Below are positions 4,375 through 10,846 of a stretch of DNA of 10,846 bases, piece by piece. This stretch comes from Myxococcota bacterium (lineage in GTDB: Bacteria > Myxococcota_A > UBA9160 > PR03), in contig JASJBO010000228.1 of NCBI GenBank assembly GCA_030066475.1, positions 1-10,846 of the forward strand, in the 5' to 3' direction. How positions within the stretch are numbered: position 1 is the first letter of the stretch; each line of letters opens with the position of its first letter. The translations under genes and the position numbers were made by a program. The notes under the pieces are model-generated. The model saw only the letters and a list, made by a program, of their open reading frames with translations. It made no database searches and was not told the DNA's origin.

Positions 4375-5217
4375 ATGGTGCGCCGTCTCGGCGTCCTCCT
4401 CGGTTGCCTGCTGATCCTCTCGTCCGGGCTGGCAGCCTGCCAGTCGTCCGGCACCGCGCCCCCGCCGTCCGCGCGCGGCGCGGCGGTCACCCGGCTGCCG
4501 GAGATCCTCGCCAGTGGCGAGCTGCGGGTCGGGCTCTCGGGCAACCAGCCGCCGCTGAACATGCGCAACCGCGACGGCGAGATCGTGGGCCTCGAGGTCG
4601 AGCTGATGCGGGCGCTGGCCGGCTCGATGGGACTGCAGGTGCGTCTGGTGGAGCGGCCCTTCTCCGAGCTGCTGGGCGCGCTCGAGCAGGGCGAGGTGGA
4701 CCTGGTGATCTCGGGCATGACGATCACGCCCGAGCGCAACGCGCGCGTCGCCTTCGCCGGACCCTACTTCGTGTCGGGCAAGTCGGTGCTCTCGAAGTCG
4801 AAGACGCTGACCAACGTGGAGGACGCGGCGAAGCTGGACGGTCCCGACCGCACCTACGCAGCCCTGGCCGGCTCCACGAGCGAGCAGTTCGTCCAGGAGG
4901 TGCTCCCGCAGGCCCGGCTGGTGGCCACGCGCGACTACGACGCGGGCGTGCAGATGGTGATCGACGACGAGGTGGACGCGCTGATCGCGGACTTCCCGAT
5001 CTGCGTGGCGTCCACGCTCCGTCATCCCGAGGCGGGCCTGTCGGCGCTGGTCACACCCTTCACGATCGAGCCGCTCGGCATCGCGCTGCCGGCCGACGAT
5101 CCGCTCTTCGTGAACCTGGTGCAGAACTACCTCCACACGCTCGAGACCACCGGCCTGCTCACGCGCCTGAAGGCACGCTGGTTCTCGGGCGGCGAGTGGG
5201 TCTCGCAGCTCCCCTAG
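4375..5217 (+). CDS. Amino-acid-type ABC transporter solute-binding lipoprotein (SBP family 3)
   Basis: A protein of 280 aa. The signal peptide carries VRR, a hydrophobic core (5-18) and lipobox LAAC with Cys22. Gln at +2 would send it to the outer membrane under the E. coli rule. The mature part is a two-lobe binding protein: LASGELRVGLSGNQPPLNMR (45-64), IVGLEVELMRALA (70-82), the family signature ISGMTITPERNARVAFAGPY (112-131), hinge-region AGSTSEQFV (165-173), and ALIADFP (202-208). By family analogy Arg121 and Asp206 would hold the ligand carboxylate and amino group. ATG 4375 follows AAAGGAG (4363-4369). ATG 4342 is in frame but would bury the signal peptide. No permease or ATPase gene adjoins, so it is an orphan binding protein or a sensor. 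It is the first gene of a four-gene run, with 9 bp to the next. Confidence 0.88.
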   Translation: MVRRLGVLLGCLLILSSGLAACQSSGTAPPPSARGAAVTRLPEILASGELRVGLSGNQPPLNMRNRDGEIVGLEVELMRALAGSMGLQVRLVERPFSELLGALEQGEVDLVISGMTITPERNARVAFAGPYFVSGKSVLSKSKTLTNVEDAAKLDGPDRTYAALAGSTSEQFVQEVLPQARLVATRDYDAGVQMVIDDEVDALIADFPICVASTLRHPEAGLSALVTPFTIEPLGIALPADDPLFVNLVQNYLHTLETTGLLTRLKARWFSGGEWVSQLP

Positions 5218-5226
5218 AGGAATACG

Positions 5227-6675
5227 ATGCGCCCCCACCGCATGCCCGCCGTCGTCGCCCTGGTAGCGCTGTGCGCCGCGGGGCTCCTGCTCGGCGCCTG
5301 CTCGAGCGGCAAGAAGCCCAAGTCCAAGCGCCGCACCGTGCTCGTGACCGAGTACGACGACATCCGCGTCGGGGCCGAGGTGGCGGAGCAGGTCGCGGCC
5401 CAGATGGGCCTGTACGGCGACGAGCACTGGGACGCCTACGTGTCCGAGATCGGCCGCAAGCTGCTGCGCGGCCTGCCGCGCCGGGCGTTCGAGTTCCGGT
5501 TCCACGTGGTGGACCAGGTCGAGCCCAACGCGTTCGCGCTCCCGGGCGGACACATCTTCATCTCGCGCGGGCTGCTGGCGCTGGCGATCAACGAGGACGA
5601 GCTGGCCTGCGTGATCGGGCACGAGATCACGCACTCGGCCATGCGCCACGCCGCGACGCAGCAGGCGCTCGACCGGTACAACAGCCCGATCACGATGCCC
5701 TGGGTGCGGGCCGCGACGCAGGCCGCCTACAGCCGCGACATGGAGCGCGAGGCCGATCGCGGCGGCCAGATGCTGTGTGCGGCCGCCGGCTACGACCCGA
5801 TGGCCATGTCGACCTTCCTCAAGCGGATGGGCCTGATGCAGCGGCTGCTGATCGGCTCGCGGCGGCCCCACTTCTTCGACACCCACCCCGGCACCAAGGA
5901 GCGCGCCGCCACCAACGCCGCCCGCGCCCGCGAGATCCGCTGGAAGCGCGACCCCCGCCTCGGGGACACCCACCTGAGCTATCTGCGGCGGATCGACGGC
6001 CTGCCGCTGGGCGAGCGCCCCGAGGCCGGCGTGTTCGTCGGGAACCGCTTCCTGCACCCCGACCTGAACTTCCAGATGCGCTTCCCGCGCGGCTGGCGCC
6101 TGACCAACAGCCCGTCGGCGGTGGGCGCGATCTCGCCGCGCCGCGACGCCGTGGTGTTCCTGGCCGCCGACCTGCCCCCGGGCAACCTGCGCGAGGTGGC
6201 GCAGCAGTTCGTCGAGAAGGAGCGCGCCGACGGAGACGCGTGGATCGAGATCCTCGAGTCGAAGCCGATCAAGCTCGGGAGCATCGAGGCCCTGCGCATG
6301 AAGCTGCAGCGCCAGGGGCGCCCCTCGATCATCGCCCACGTGACGTTCTTCCCGTACCAGGGCGGGACGTGGCGCATCCAGGGCATGGGGCCGGCGCACG
6401 CGTCCGAGGTCGCCGAGGCCCAGACGCTCGCCACCGCCCGGAGCTTCCGCCCGCTGAACGAGGCGGAGCGCGAGTCGGTCCGGGCCATGCGGCTGAAGCT
6501 CGTGACGGCGAACCGCGGCGAGAGCGTTCCGAAGCTGTCGCTGCGCACGCACAACGCCTGGGACCCCACCACCACCGCCGTGCAGAACTCGATCTTCAGC
6601 AGCCATCGCTTCGAGGGCGGCGAGCTGGTGAAGACCGCGCGCGAGGGGCCATACCCGGTGCTGCAGCCGAACTGA
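5227..6675 (+). CDS. M48 family zinc metalloprotease lipoprotein (BepA-like catalytic domain)
   Basis: A protein of 482 aa. The lipoprotein signal has lipobox LGAC (Cys25), then a Lys-rich linker. The peptidase domain spans about 45-245: helix VAEQVAAQMGLYGDE, strand FEFRFHVVDQVEPNAFALPG, GGHIFISRGLL, zinc motif HEITH (His132, Glu133, His136), and MEREADRGGQ, with Glu173 as probable third zinc ligand (ExxAD). DTHPGTKERAATNAA (about 220-234) is the usual 'HP....R' end of M48 domains. Instead of the TPR region of BepA, residues about 265-420 form a beta-rich domain of unknown type, beginning FVGNRFLHPDLNFQMRFPRG, seen in some M48 lipoproteins. The likely role is periplasmic or outer-membrane protein quality control. 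GAGGA (5217-5221) overlaps the previous stop. The gap before the gene is 9 bp and the one after it 13 bp, so it lies within the operon. Confidence 0.9.
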   Translation: MRPHRMPAVVALVALCAAGLLLGACSSGKKPKSKRRTVLVTEYDDIRVGAEVAEQVAAQMGLYGDEHWDAYVSEIGRKLLRGLPRRAFEFRFHVVDQVEPNAFALPGGHIFISRGLLALAINEDELACVIGHEITHSAMRHAATQQALDRYNSPITMPWVRAATQAAYSRDMEREADRGGQMLCAAAGYDPMAMSTFLKRMGLMQRLLIGSRRPHFFDTHPGTKERAATNAARAREIRWKRDPRLGDTHLSYLRRIDGLPLGERPEAGVFVGNRFLHPDLNFQMRFPRGWRLTNSPSAVGAISPRRDAVVFLAADLPPGNLREVAQQFVEKERADGDAWIEILESKPIKLGSIEALRMKLQRQGRPSIIAHVTFFPYQGGTWRIQGMGPAHASEVAEAQTLATARSFRPLNEAERESVRAMRLKLVTANRGESVPKLSLRTHNAWDPTTTAVQNSIFSSHRFEGGELVKTAREGPYPVLQPN

Positions 6676-6688
6676 GGAGCCCCGCGGC

Positions 6689-7831
6689 GTGTCGCGATGC
6701 GCGTCGCTGCTCGCCGTCGCGCTCGCGCTGGCGGCGGCGCCAGGCTGCGCGGAGTCGGACGACGCCGGTCGGCCGCTGGCCATCGAGCGCGTCTCGGTGC
6801 TGCCGATGGACGCTGCGCGCGTGCTGGCCGACCACACCGTGCTGGTGCGTCGCGGTCGCATCACCGCGCTGGGGCCGGCGGCCGAGGTCGCAGTGCCGTG
6901 GCACGCGCGCCGGCTCGATGGCCGCGGGGGCTTCCTGCTGCCCGGTCTCGCCGACATGCACGTCCACCTGACCGCCGAGGCCGAGCTGGGGCGGGCGCTG
7001 GACGCCGGCATCACGCTGGTGCGCAACATGCGCGGCACGCCGCGCCACCTGGACTGGCGGGCCCGGATCGAGCGCGGCGAGCTGGTCGGGCCCCGGCTGC
7101 GCACCGCCGGCCCGTACGTCGACGGCGATCCGCCCTTCCACTCGGGAAGCGCCGTCGTGCGGGACGCCGAAGCGGCACGGGCCGAGGTGCGCCGGCAGCG
7201 CGCCGCGGGCTACGACTTCATCAAGGTCTACGGCGGGCTCTCGCCCGATGCCTTCGCCGGTCTGGTGGCGGGCGCGCACGAGGCCGGGCTGCCGCTGGTC
7301 GGCCACGTTCCGGACGCCGTGGGGCTCGAGGCGGTCGTCGCGGCCGGCTTGCGCTCGATCGAGCACGCCGAGGAGCTGACCCACAGCTTCGTGTGGAGCG
7401 GGCCCGGGCGGCTGCGTGCGCTGGCCGCGCGGATGCGCGAGCGCGAGCTGTGGCTGTGCCCGACGCTGCACGAGCACGCCGCGTTCGCGCCTGCCGCCGT
7501 GCATCGGACCCGGCTCGAGCTGATCGGCGCCCTGCACGCCGCCGGCGTTCCGCTGCTGGCCGGCACCGACGCCGAGCCGGCCGCGCTGGTCCACGAGCTG
7601 CGCCAGCTCGTGGCCGCGGGACTGAGCCCCTACCAGGCGCTGCGCGCCGCGACGATCGAGCCGGCGCGCGCCCTGGGGCTCGCGTCCGAGCTCGGCACCG
7701 TCGAGCCCGGCAAGCGCGCCGACCTGGTGCTGCTCGACGCCGACCCGCTGCGCGACGTCGGGGCGATTGCCCGGGTGCGCGGCGTCGTGGTGCGCGGACG
7801 CTGGCGCCCCGCACCCGCCCCGGCAGACTGA
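6689..7831 (+). CDS. Amidohydrolase, imidazolonepropionase-like, probable lipoprotein
   Basis: A protein of 380 aa. An N-terminal hydrophobic stretch ends in APGC (Cys20), a weak lipobox with Pro at -2. Then come the small beta domain (30-85) and a TIM barrel with a full set of metal ligands: DMHVH (His91, His93), FIKVYGG with the lysine expected to be carboxylated (Lys179), VGHVPD (His206), SIEHAEEL (His226) and LLAGTDAE (Asp294). The C-terminal RAATIEPARALGL and GTVEPGKRADLVLLDADPL are standard for the superfamily. Binuclear members with this Lys hydrolyse dipeptides (prolidase-type), imidazolonepropionate or cyclic amides. The export signal argues against histidine degradation and for a periplasmic amide or dipeptide. 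Start GTG 6689 follows TGAGGAGC (6673-6680), which includes the preceding stop codon. Confidence 0.87.
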   Translation: MSRCASLLAVALALAAAPGCAESDDAGRPLAIERVSVLPMDAARVLADHTVLVRRGRITALGPAAEVAVPWHARRLDGRGGFLLPGLADMHVHLTAEAELGRALDAGITLVRNMRGTPRHLDWRARIERGELVGPRLRTAGPYVDGDPPFHSGSAVVRDAEAARAEVRRQRAAGYDFIKVYGGLSPDAFAGLVAGAHEAGLPLVGHVPDAVGLEAVVAAGLRSIEHAEELTHSFVWSGPGRLRALAARMRERELWLCPTLHEHAAFAPAAVHRTRLELIGALHAAGVPLLAGTDAEPAALVHELRQLVAAGLSPYQALRAATIEPARALGLASELGTVEPGKRADLVLLDADPLRDVGAIARVRGVVVRGRWRPAPAPAD

Positions 7832-7855
7832 AGGAACCCGGGACGAGGAGGGACC

Positions 7856-8857
7856 ATGGCACTGCGAATGCTCGAAGCCCACGTGGCGCCGGAGCAGGTA
7901 GCCGAGGCGGTCGAGCTGCTCGAGGCGGTTCCGGTCCAGGCGACCTGGACCGAGGAGCGCGGGCCGCTGGGGGCGGTCGTCAGCGCGGTGGTCGGCGCCG
8001 GGAGCACCGGCGTGGCGATGGACCGCCTGTGGGAGAAGCTCGGCAGCTCCGGGCGGCTGCGGGTGCTGGTGCTGCCCCTCCAGGCGGTGCTGCCGCGGCC
8101 CTACGCGAGCCCCGGGCGCGAGAGCCGCCAGCAGCCCGGGTCCGCCGCCGCTGTGAGCCGCGAAGAGGTGTACGCGGCCGTGAGCAGCAGCGCCGAGCTC
8201 GACTCCACCTTCCTGGCGCTCACCGTCCTGGCCGCCACCGTGGCGGCCGTCGGCCTGATGGCGAACAACACCGCCGCCGTGATCGGCGCCATGGTCGTGG
8301 CGCCGCTGCTCGGCCCCAACATGGGCCTCGCGCTCGGTCTCACGTTGGGCGACCGCGCCCTCGTCCGCGAGGCGATCCGCAGCATCGCCGCCGGCCTGAT
8401 GGCGGCGATCACCACGGCGCTGGCGCTGGGCGTCGTCTTCGAGATCGACCCCGGCGCCCCGGAGCTGGCCGCGCGCACCTCGGTCGGCCTCGGCGACATG
8501 CTGCTCGCGCTCGCGGCCGGCTGTGCGGGCACGCTCGCCTACGCCACCGGCGTGCCGTCGTCGCTGGTCGGTGTGATGGTGGCGGTGGCGCTGCTGCCGC
8601 CGCTGGTCGCAGCCGGCCTGTTCCTCGGCGAGGGCCTCTACGCCCAGGCCGGTGCCGCGGCGGTGCTGACCCTGGCGAACGCCGTGTCGGTGACGTTGGC
8701 TGCCATGCTCACGTTCCTGGCCAAGGGCATGCGGCCCCGGTCCTGGTGGGAGGCGGCGCAGGCGCGTCGCACCGCGCGCCTCGGACTCGCGGCGCTGTTC
8801 GCGCTGTTCGCGCTGCTGGCCGCCACGCTGTTCGCAGCGAGCCGCTATCTCGACTGA
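7856..8857 (+). CDS. DUF389/TIGR00341 family membrane protein
   Basis: A protein of 333 aa. The N-terminal soluble alpha-beta domain (about 1-75) and a linker are followed by about six hydrophobic segments (approximately 119-137, 140-162, 176-196, 212-230, 235-257 and 265-288) plus a last helix at 307-328. The signature STFLALTVLAATVAAVGLMA (117-136), then NNTAAVIGAMVVAPLLGPNM (137-156), is the core of DUF389 proteins, whose biochemical role is unknown. The start is secured by GAGGAGG (7845-7851) 4-5 bases before ATG. It is the last gene of the lipoprotein operon, 24 bp after the amidohydrolase. It ends only 9 bp before the convergent P450 stop, with no hairpin between. Confidence 0.88.
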   Translation: MALRMLEAHVAPEQVAEAVELLEAVPVQATWTEERGPLGAVVSAVVGAGSTGVAMDRLWEKLGSSGRLRVLVLPLQAVLPRPYASPGRESRQQPGSAAAVSREEVYAAVSSSAELDSTFLALTVLAATVAAVGLMANNTAAVIGAMVVAPLLGPNMGLALGLTLGDRALVREAIRSIAAGLMAAITTALALGVVFEIDPGAPELAARTSVGLGDMLLALAAGCAGTLAYATGVPSSLVGVMVAVALLPPLVAAGLFLGEGLYAQAGAAAVLTLANAVSVTLAAMLTFLAKGMRPRSWWEAAQARRTARLGLAALFALFALLAATLFAASRYLD

Positions 8858-8866
8858 ACCCCGGCG

Positions 8867-10069
8867 TCAGCGCAGCCGCAGCGGCAGCGCGGGCACGGCG
8901 CGTCCGATCGGGCTGGCCGACCAGGCCACCGGCGCTGCGGCCAGGCGCAGCGCCGGGAAGCGCTCGATCAGCGCGCCGATCGCGATGCGGGCCTCGAGTC
9001 GGGCCAGCGCCGCGCCGAGGCAGAAGTGGCGGCCGTGGCCGAAGCCCAGGTGCGGGTTCGGGTCGCGCGCCACGTCGAAGCGCGCGGGCTCCGGGAACGC
9101 GGCCGGGTCGAGGTTGGCGGCGGCGATGCAGAGGTACACGCGCTCGCCGGCGCGCAGTGTGTGGCCGCCGCGCGCGTGGTCCTCGGCCACGATACGCACC
9201 ATCGCGGTCGCGGGGCCCGCGTAGCGCAGGATCTCCTCCACCGCGCGGCGCATCAGCGACGGCTCGGCGCGCAGCCGCTCGAGCTGCTCGGGGTGCTCGA
9301 GCAGGGTGGCCACGCCGTTGCCGAGCAGCGCCGTGGTGGTCTCGTGGCCGCCGAACAGGAGCATGGAGCAGGCGCCCACGAGCAGCTCGGCGGGCAGGCC
9401 ACCGGGCTCGTCGCGGGCCGTCACCAGCGCGCTCACCAGGTCGTCGCCGGGCTGCTTCTCGGCGCGGCGCACGTGCTCGGCGAAGTAGCGGGTGAGCTCG
9501 GCCGCGCCCTCGCTCGCCGCCGCGTTGCGCGCGCGCCGGTCGACCGCCCCGAAGACCAGCCCCGAGAGCTGCCGCGACCAGAGCTGGAAGCGCCTGCGGT
9601 CGGCGGCCGGCACGCCGAGCAGCTCGGCGATCACCACGGCCGGCAGGGCGAACGAGAAGGCGGCGTGCAGCTCACAGCGCTCCGCGTCGGCCAGCTCGTC
9701 GAGCAGCTCGTCCACGAGCGCCCGAACGCGGCCCTCGAGCTGGGCCATGCGCCGCGGCGTGAAGGCGCGGCGCACGGGCTCGCGCAGGGTCTGATGGACG
9801 GGTGGATCGCGGAACACCATCCAGCCGCGCAGCAGCTCGAAGGTCTCGCGCATCGCGGCGCGCTGCGCCGGCGCGAGCCGCGCTTCGAGCGGGCTCAGCC
9901 GGTCCGAGGACAGCCGCCCGTCGCGGAAGCCGTCCGCCACGGCCTCGTAGGAGGTCAGCAGCCAGGCCCGGTTCGCCTCGCTCCAGTGCACCGGGTCGTG
10001 CTCGCGCAGGCGCCGGAAGAACGAGTGGGGATCGCGGCCGGCCTCGGACGAGCGCAGATCGTCGTTCAT
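8867..10069 (-). CDS. Cytochrome P450 (bacterial class I type)
   Basis: A soluble protein of 400 aa with all core motifs: I-helix LLFGGHETTTALL (238-249, with the Gly-Gly-x-Glu-Thr oxygen-activation element, Thr244), K-helix ExxR as EEILR (Glu279, Arg282), the PERF-region analogue AFPEPARFDVARDPN, and heme loop FGHGRHFCLG (343-352) with Cys350 as axial ligand. MVFRDPPVHQTLREPVRRAF (84-103) is the C-helix region typical of CYP107- or CYP105-like bacterial P450s. It needs separate ferredoxin and reductase partners, and none are nearby. The substrate is unknown. ATG 10069 gives the usual N-terminus. An in-frame GTG at 10093 would add eight residues without a ribosome site. TATCAT lies 7 bases before ATG 10069. 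The gene is divergent from the molybdopterin enzyme (47-bp gap) and convergent with DUF389. Confidence 0.93.
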   Translation of the reverse strand: MNDDLRSSEAGRDPHSFFRRLREHDPVHWSEANRAWLLTSYEAVADGFRDGRLSSDRLSPLEARLAPAQRAAMRETFELLRGWMVFRDPPVHQTLREPVRRAFTPRRMAQLEGRVRALVDELLDELADAERCELHAAFSFALPAVVIAELLGVPAADRRRFQLWSRQLSGLVFGAVDRRARNAAASEGAAELTRYFAEHVRRAEKQPGDDLVSALVTARDEPGGLPAELLVGACSMLLFGGHETTTALLGNGVATLLEHPEQLERLRAEPSLMRRAVEEILRYAGPATAMVRIVAEDHARGGHTLRAGERVYLCIAAANLDPAAFPEPARFDVARDPNPHLGFGHGRHFCLGAALARLEARIAIGALIERFPALRLAAAPVAWSASPIGRAVPALPLRLR

Positions 10070-10076
10070 CGCCGCG

Positions 10077-10082
10077 ATGATA
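10077..10082 (-). promoter_or_regulatory. Candidate -10 box of the P450 gene (leaderless type)
   Basis: On the minus strand TATCAT (5 of 6 consensus bases) is followed by seven bases and ATG 10069. The only purine-rich tract upstream, GAGGG, lies about 13 bases away and overlaps the region where the promoter must be. This is the third case in the window of TAT(G/C)AT-N7-ATG. Confidence 0.4.
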
Positions 10083-10116
10083 CCCTCGCGCACGAGCCCG
10101 AGCCGGAGGGAGGCCG

Positions 10117-10846
10117 ATGCCCGCCTCGACGATCCGCACCTTCTGCCGCGTCTGCGAGCCCGCCTGCGGCCTGCTGGCCGAGGTCGAGGACGGCGCGTTG
10201 CGCGGCCTGCGGCCCGACCGCGAGCACCCGATCACGCGCGGCTTCGCCTGCCACAAGGGCATCGCGGGCCTCGACGTGCACCGCGACCCCGACCGGCTCG
10301 ACCACCCGCTGCGGCGCCGCCCCGACGGCGGCTTCGAGCGCATCTCGTGGGACGATGCGATCGGCGAGATCGCGGAGCGGCTGCGCGGGGTGATCGACCG
10401 GCATGGGCCGGAGGCGCTGGCGTCCTACCTGGGCAATCCGTTGGCGTTCAACACGCTCGCCGGCGGCGCGGCGGGGGCCTTCCTGGCGCAGCTCGGGGCG
10501 CGGCGCAGCTTCTCGTCGGGCACCCAGGACTGTGCCAACAAGTTCGCCGGCAGTGAGGCGGTATTCGGCTCGAGCACCATCCACCCGATCCCCGACCTCG
10601 AGCACACCGAGCTGCTGCTGGTGCTGGGCGCGAACCCGAAGGTGAGCCACTGGAGCTTCATCTCGATCGCCGACCCGATGCAGGCGCTGCGCGACGCCCG
10701 CGCGCGCGGTGCGAGGATCGTGTTCGTGAACCCGCGGCGCATCGAGTCCGCAACCGACAGCGTCGGCGAGTCGCTGCCGATCCGCCCCGACACCGATCTC
10801 TACCTGCTGGCGGCGCTGCTGTGCGAGATCGACCGCCTGGGCGGGT
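10117..10846 (+). CDS. Molybdopterin oxidoreductase (formate dehydrogenase/NapA-like), 5' part
   Basis: The first 243 residues of a protein that continues past the window (family members run about 700-760 aa). The N-terminus binds a 4Fe-4S cluster: FCRVCEPACGLL with Cys10, Cys13 and Cys17, then GFACHKG with Cys45. Next come the domain-I markers RISWDDAIGEIAERLR (75-90), SYLGNPLAFNTLAGGA (103-118), SSGTQDCANKFAGSE (133-147), HPIPDLEHTELLLVLGANPK (156-175), and IVFVNPRRIESA (201-212). Cys139 lies about where formate dehydrogenase H and NapA carry the Sec or Cys ligand to Mo/W, an alignment from memory. There is no Tat signal, so the enzyme is expected in the cytoplasm. ATG 10117 follows GGAGGGAGG (10105-10113). 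The substrate is not identifiable from this part. Confidence 0.88.
   Translation, partial: MPASTIRTFCRVCEPACGLLAEVEDGALRGLRPDREHPITRGFACHKGIAGLDVHRDPDRLDHPLRRRPDGGFERISWDDAIGEIAERLRGVIDRHGPEALASYLGNPLAFNTLAGGAAGAFLAQLGARRSFSSGTQDCANKFAGSEAVFGSSTIHPIPDLEHTELLLVLGANPKVSHWSFISIADPMQALRDARARGARIVFVNPRRIESATDSVGESLPIRPDTDLYLLAALLCEIDRLGG

Noticed and set aside
4375..5217. Complete ABC amino-acid importer
   Set aside because: Only the binding protein is present. The following genes are a protease, an amidohydrolase and DUF389, with no permease or ATPase.
4404..6971. 855-codon open frame on the plus strand, and a similar 932-codon one at 6697-9495
   Set aside because: These are frame-shifted shadows of the operon and P450 region. 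They are Arg/Ala/Gly-rich with no domain pattern and cross several real gene boundaries.
4249..7104. 951-codon open frame on the minus strand opposite the lipoprotein operon
   Set aside because: It lies wholly antisense to the SBP and M48 genes plus part of the amidohydrolase gene, all with intact motifs and ribosome sites. Its translation is low-complexity Arg/His/Gly/Ala, typical of long empty frames in GC-rich DNA.
9026..10393. 455-codon plus-strand frame over the P450 gene
   Set aside because: It is antisense to a P450 with complete heme-binding, ExxR and I-helix motifs, so it is compositional only.

Overview
The window is a very GC-rich (roughly 70% or more by eye), gene-dense chromosomal stretch. 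Three successive proteins carry Gram-negative-style lipoprotein signals (lipobox cysteines at residues 22, 25 and 20). The mix of P450, ABM monooxygenase, HTTM protein, SDR and TauD fragments, M48 lipoprotein and molybdopterin enzyme suggests a soil- or sediment-type Gram-negative of the former Deltaproteobacteria (Myxococcota, Binatota or similar). This placement is inferred from gene content, since no marker gene is present.

Left part (1-2825). The last codons of an upstream gene are followed by a small cytosolic LiaF-C-like beta-repeat protein. Next comes a scar in which the C-terminal tail of a short-chain dehydrogenase (+ strand) abuts the N-terminal 58 codons of a TauD-type dioxygenase (- strand). 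The TauD start overlaps by four bases the stop of an intact minus-strand HTTM (vitamin K carboxylase-like) membrane protein. Divergent to HTTM is a 100-aa ABM-type monooxygenase. A perfect 12-bp palindrome lies between them.

Middle (2822-4374). Two convergent genes, ABM and a two-TM bacterial-PH-domain protein, are separated only by a composite palindromic repeat of about 211 bp that contains both stop codons. A divergent cytidylate-kinase-like gene follows, and its stop codon again begins a palindrome, of about 52 bp.

Right part (4375-10846). A tight plus-strand operon encodes an orphan amino-acid-type solute-binding lipoprotein, an M48 zinc-protease lipoprotein, an imidazolonepropionase-like amidohydrolase with a lipoprotein-type signal, and a DUF389 membrane protein. 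All have good ribosome sites and gaps of 9-24 bp. The set suggests envelope-side protein or peptide handling, but the pathway is not demonstrable here. The operon collides, 9 bp apart, with a minus-strand class I cytochrome P450. Divergent from the P450 is a molybdopterin oxidoreductase with an N-terminal 4Fe-4S motif, which runs off the window.

The most notable points are the two stop-codon-anchored palindromes, the double-truncation scar, and a shared TAT(G/C)AT-N7-ATG arrangement in front of three genes that suggests leaderless transcripts. I see no tRNA, rRNA, CRISPR array, transposase or defence system.
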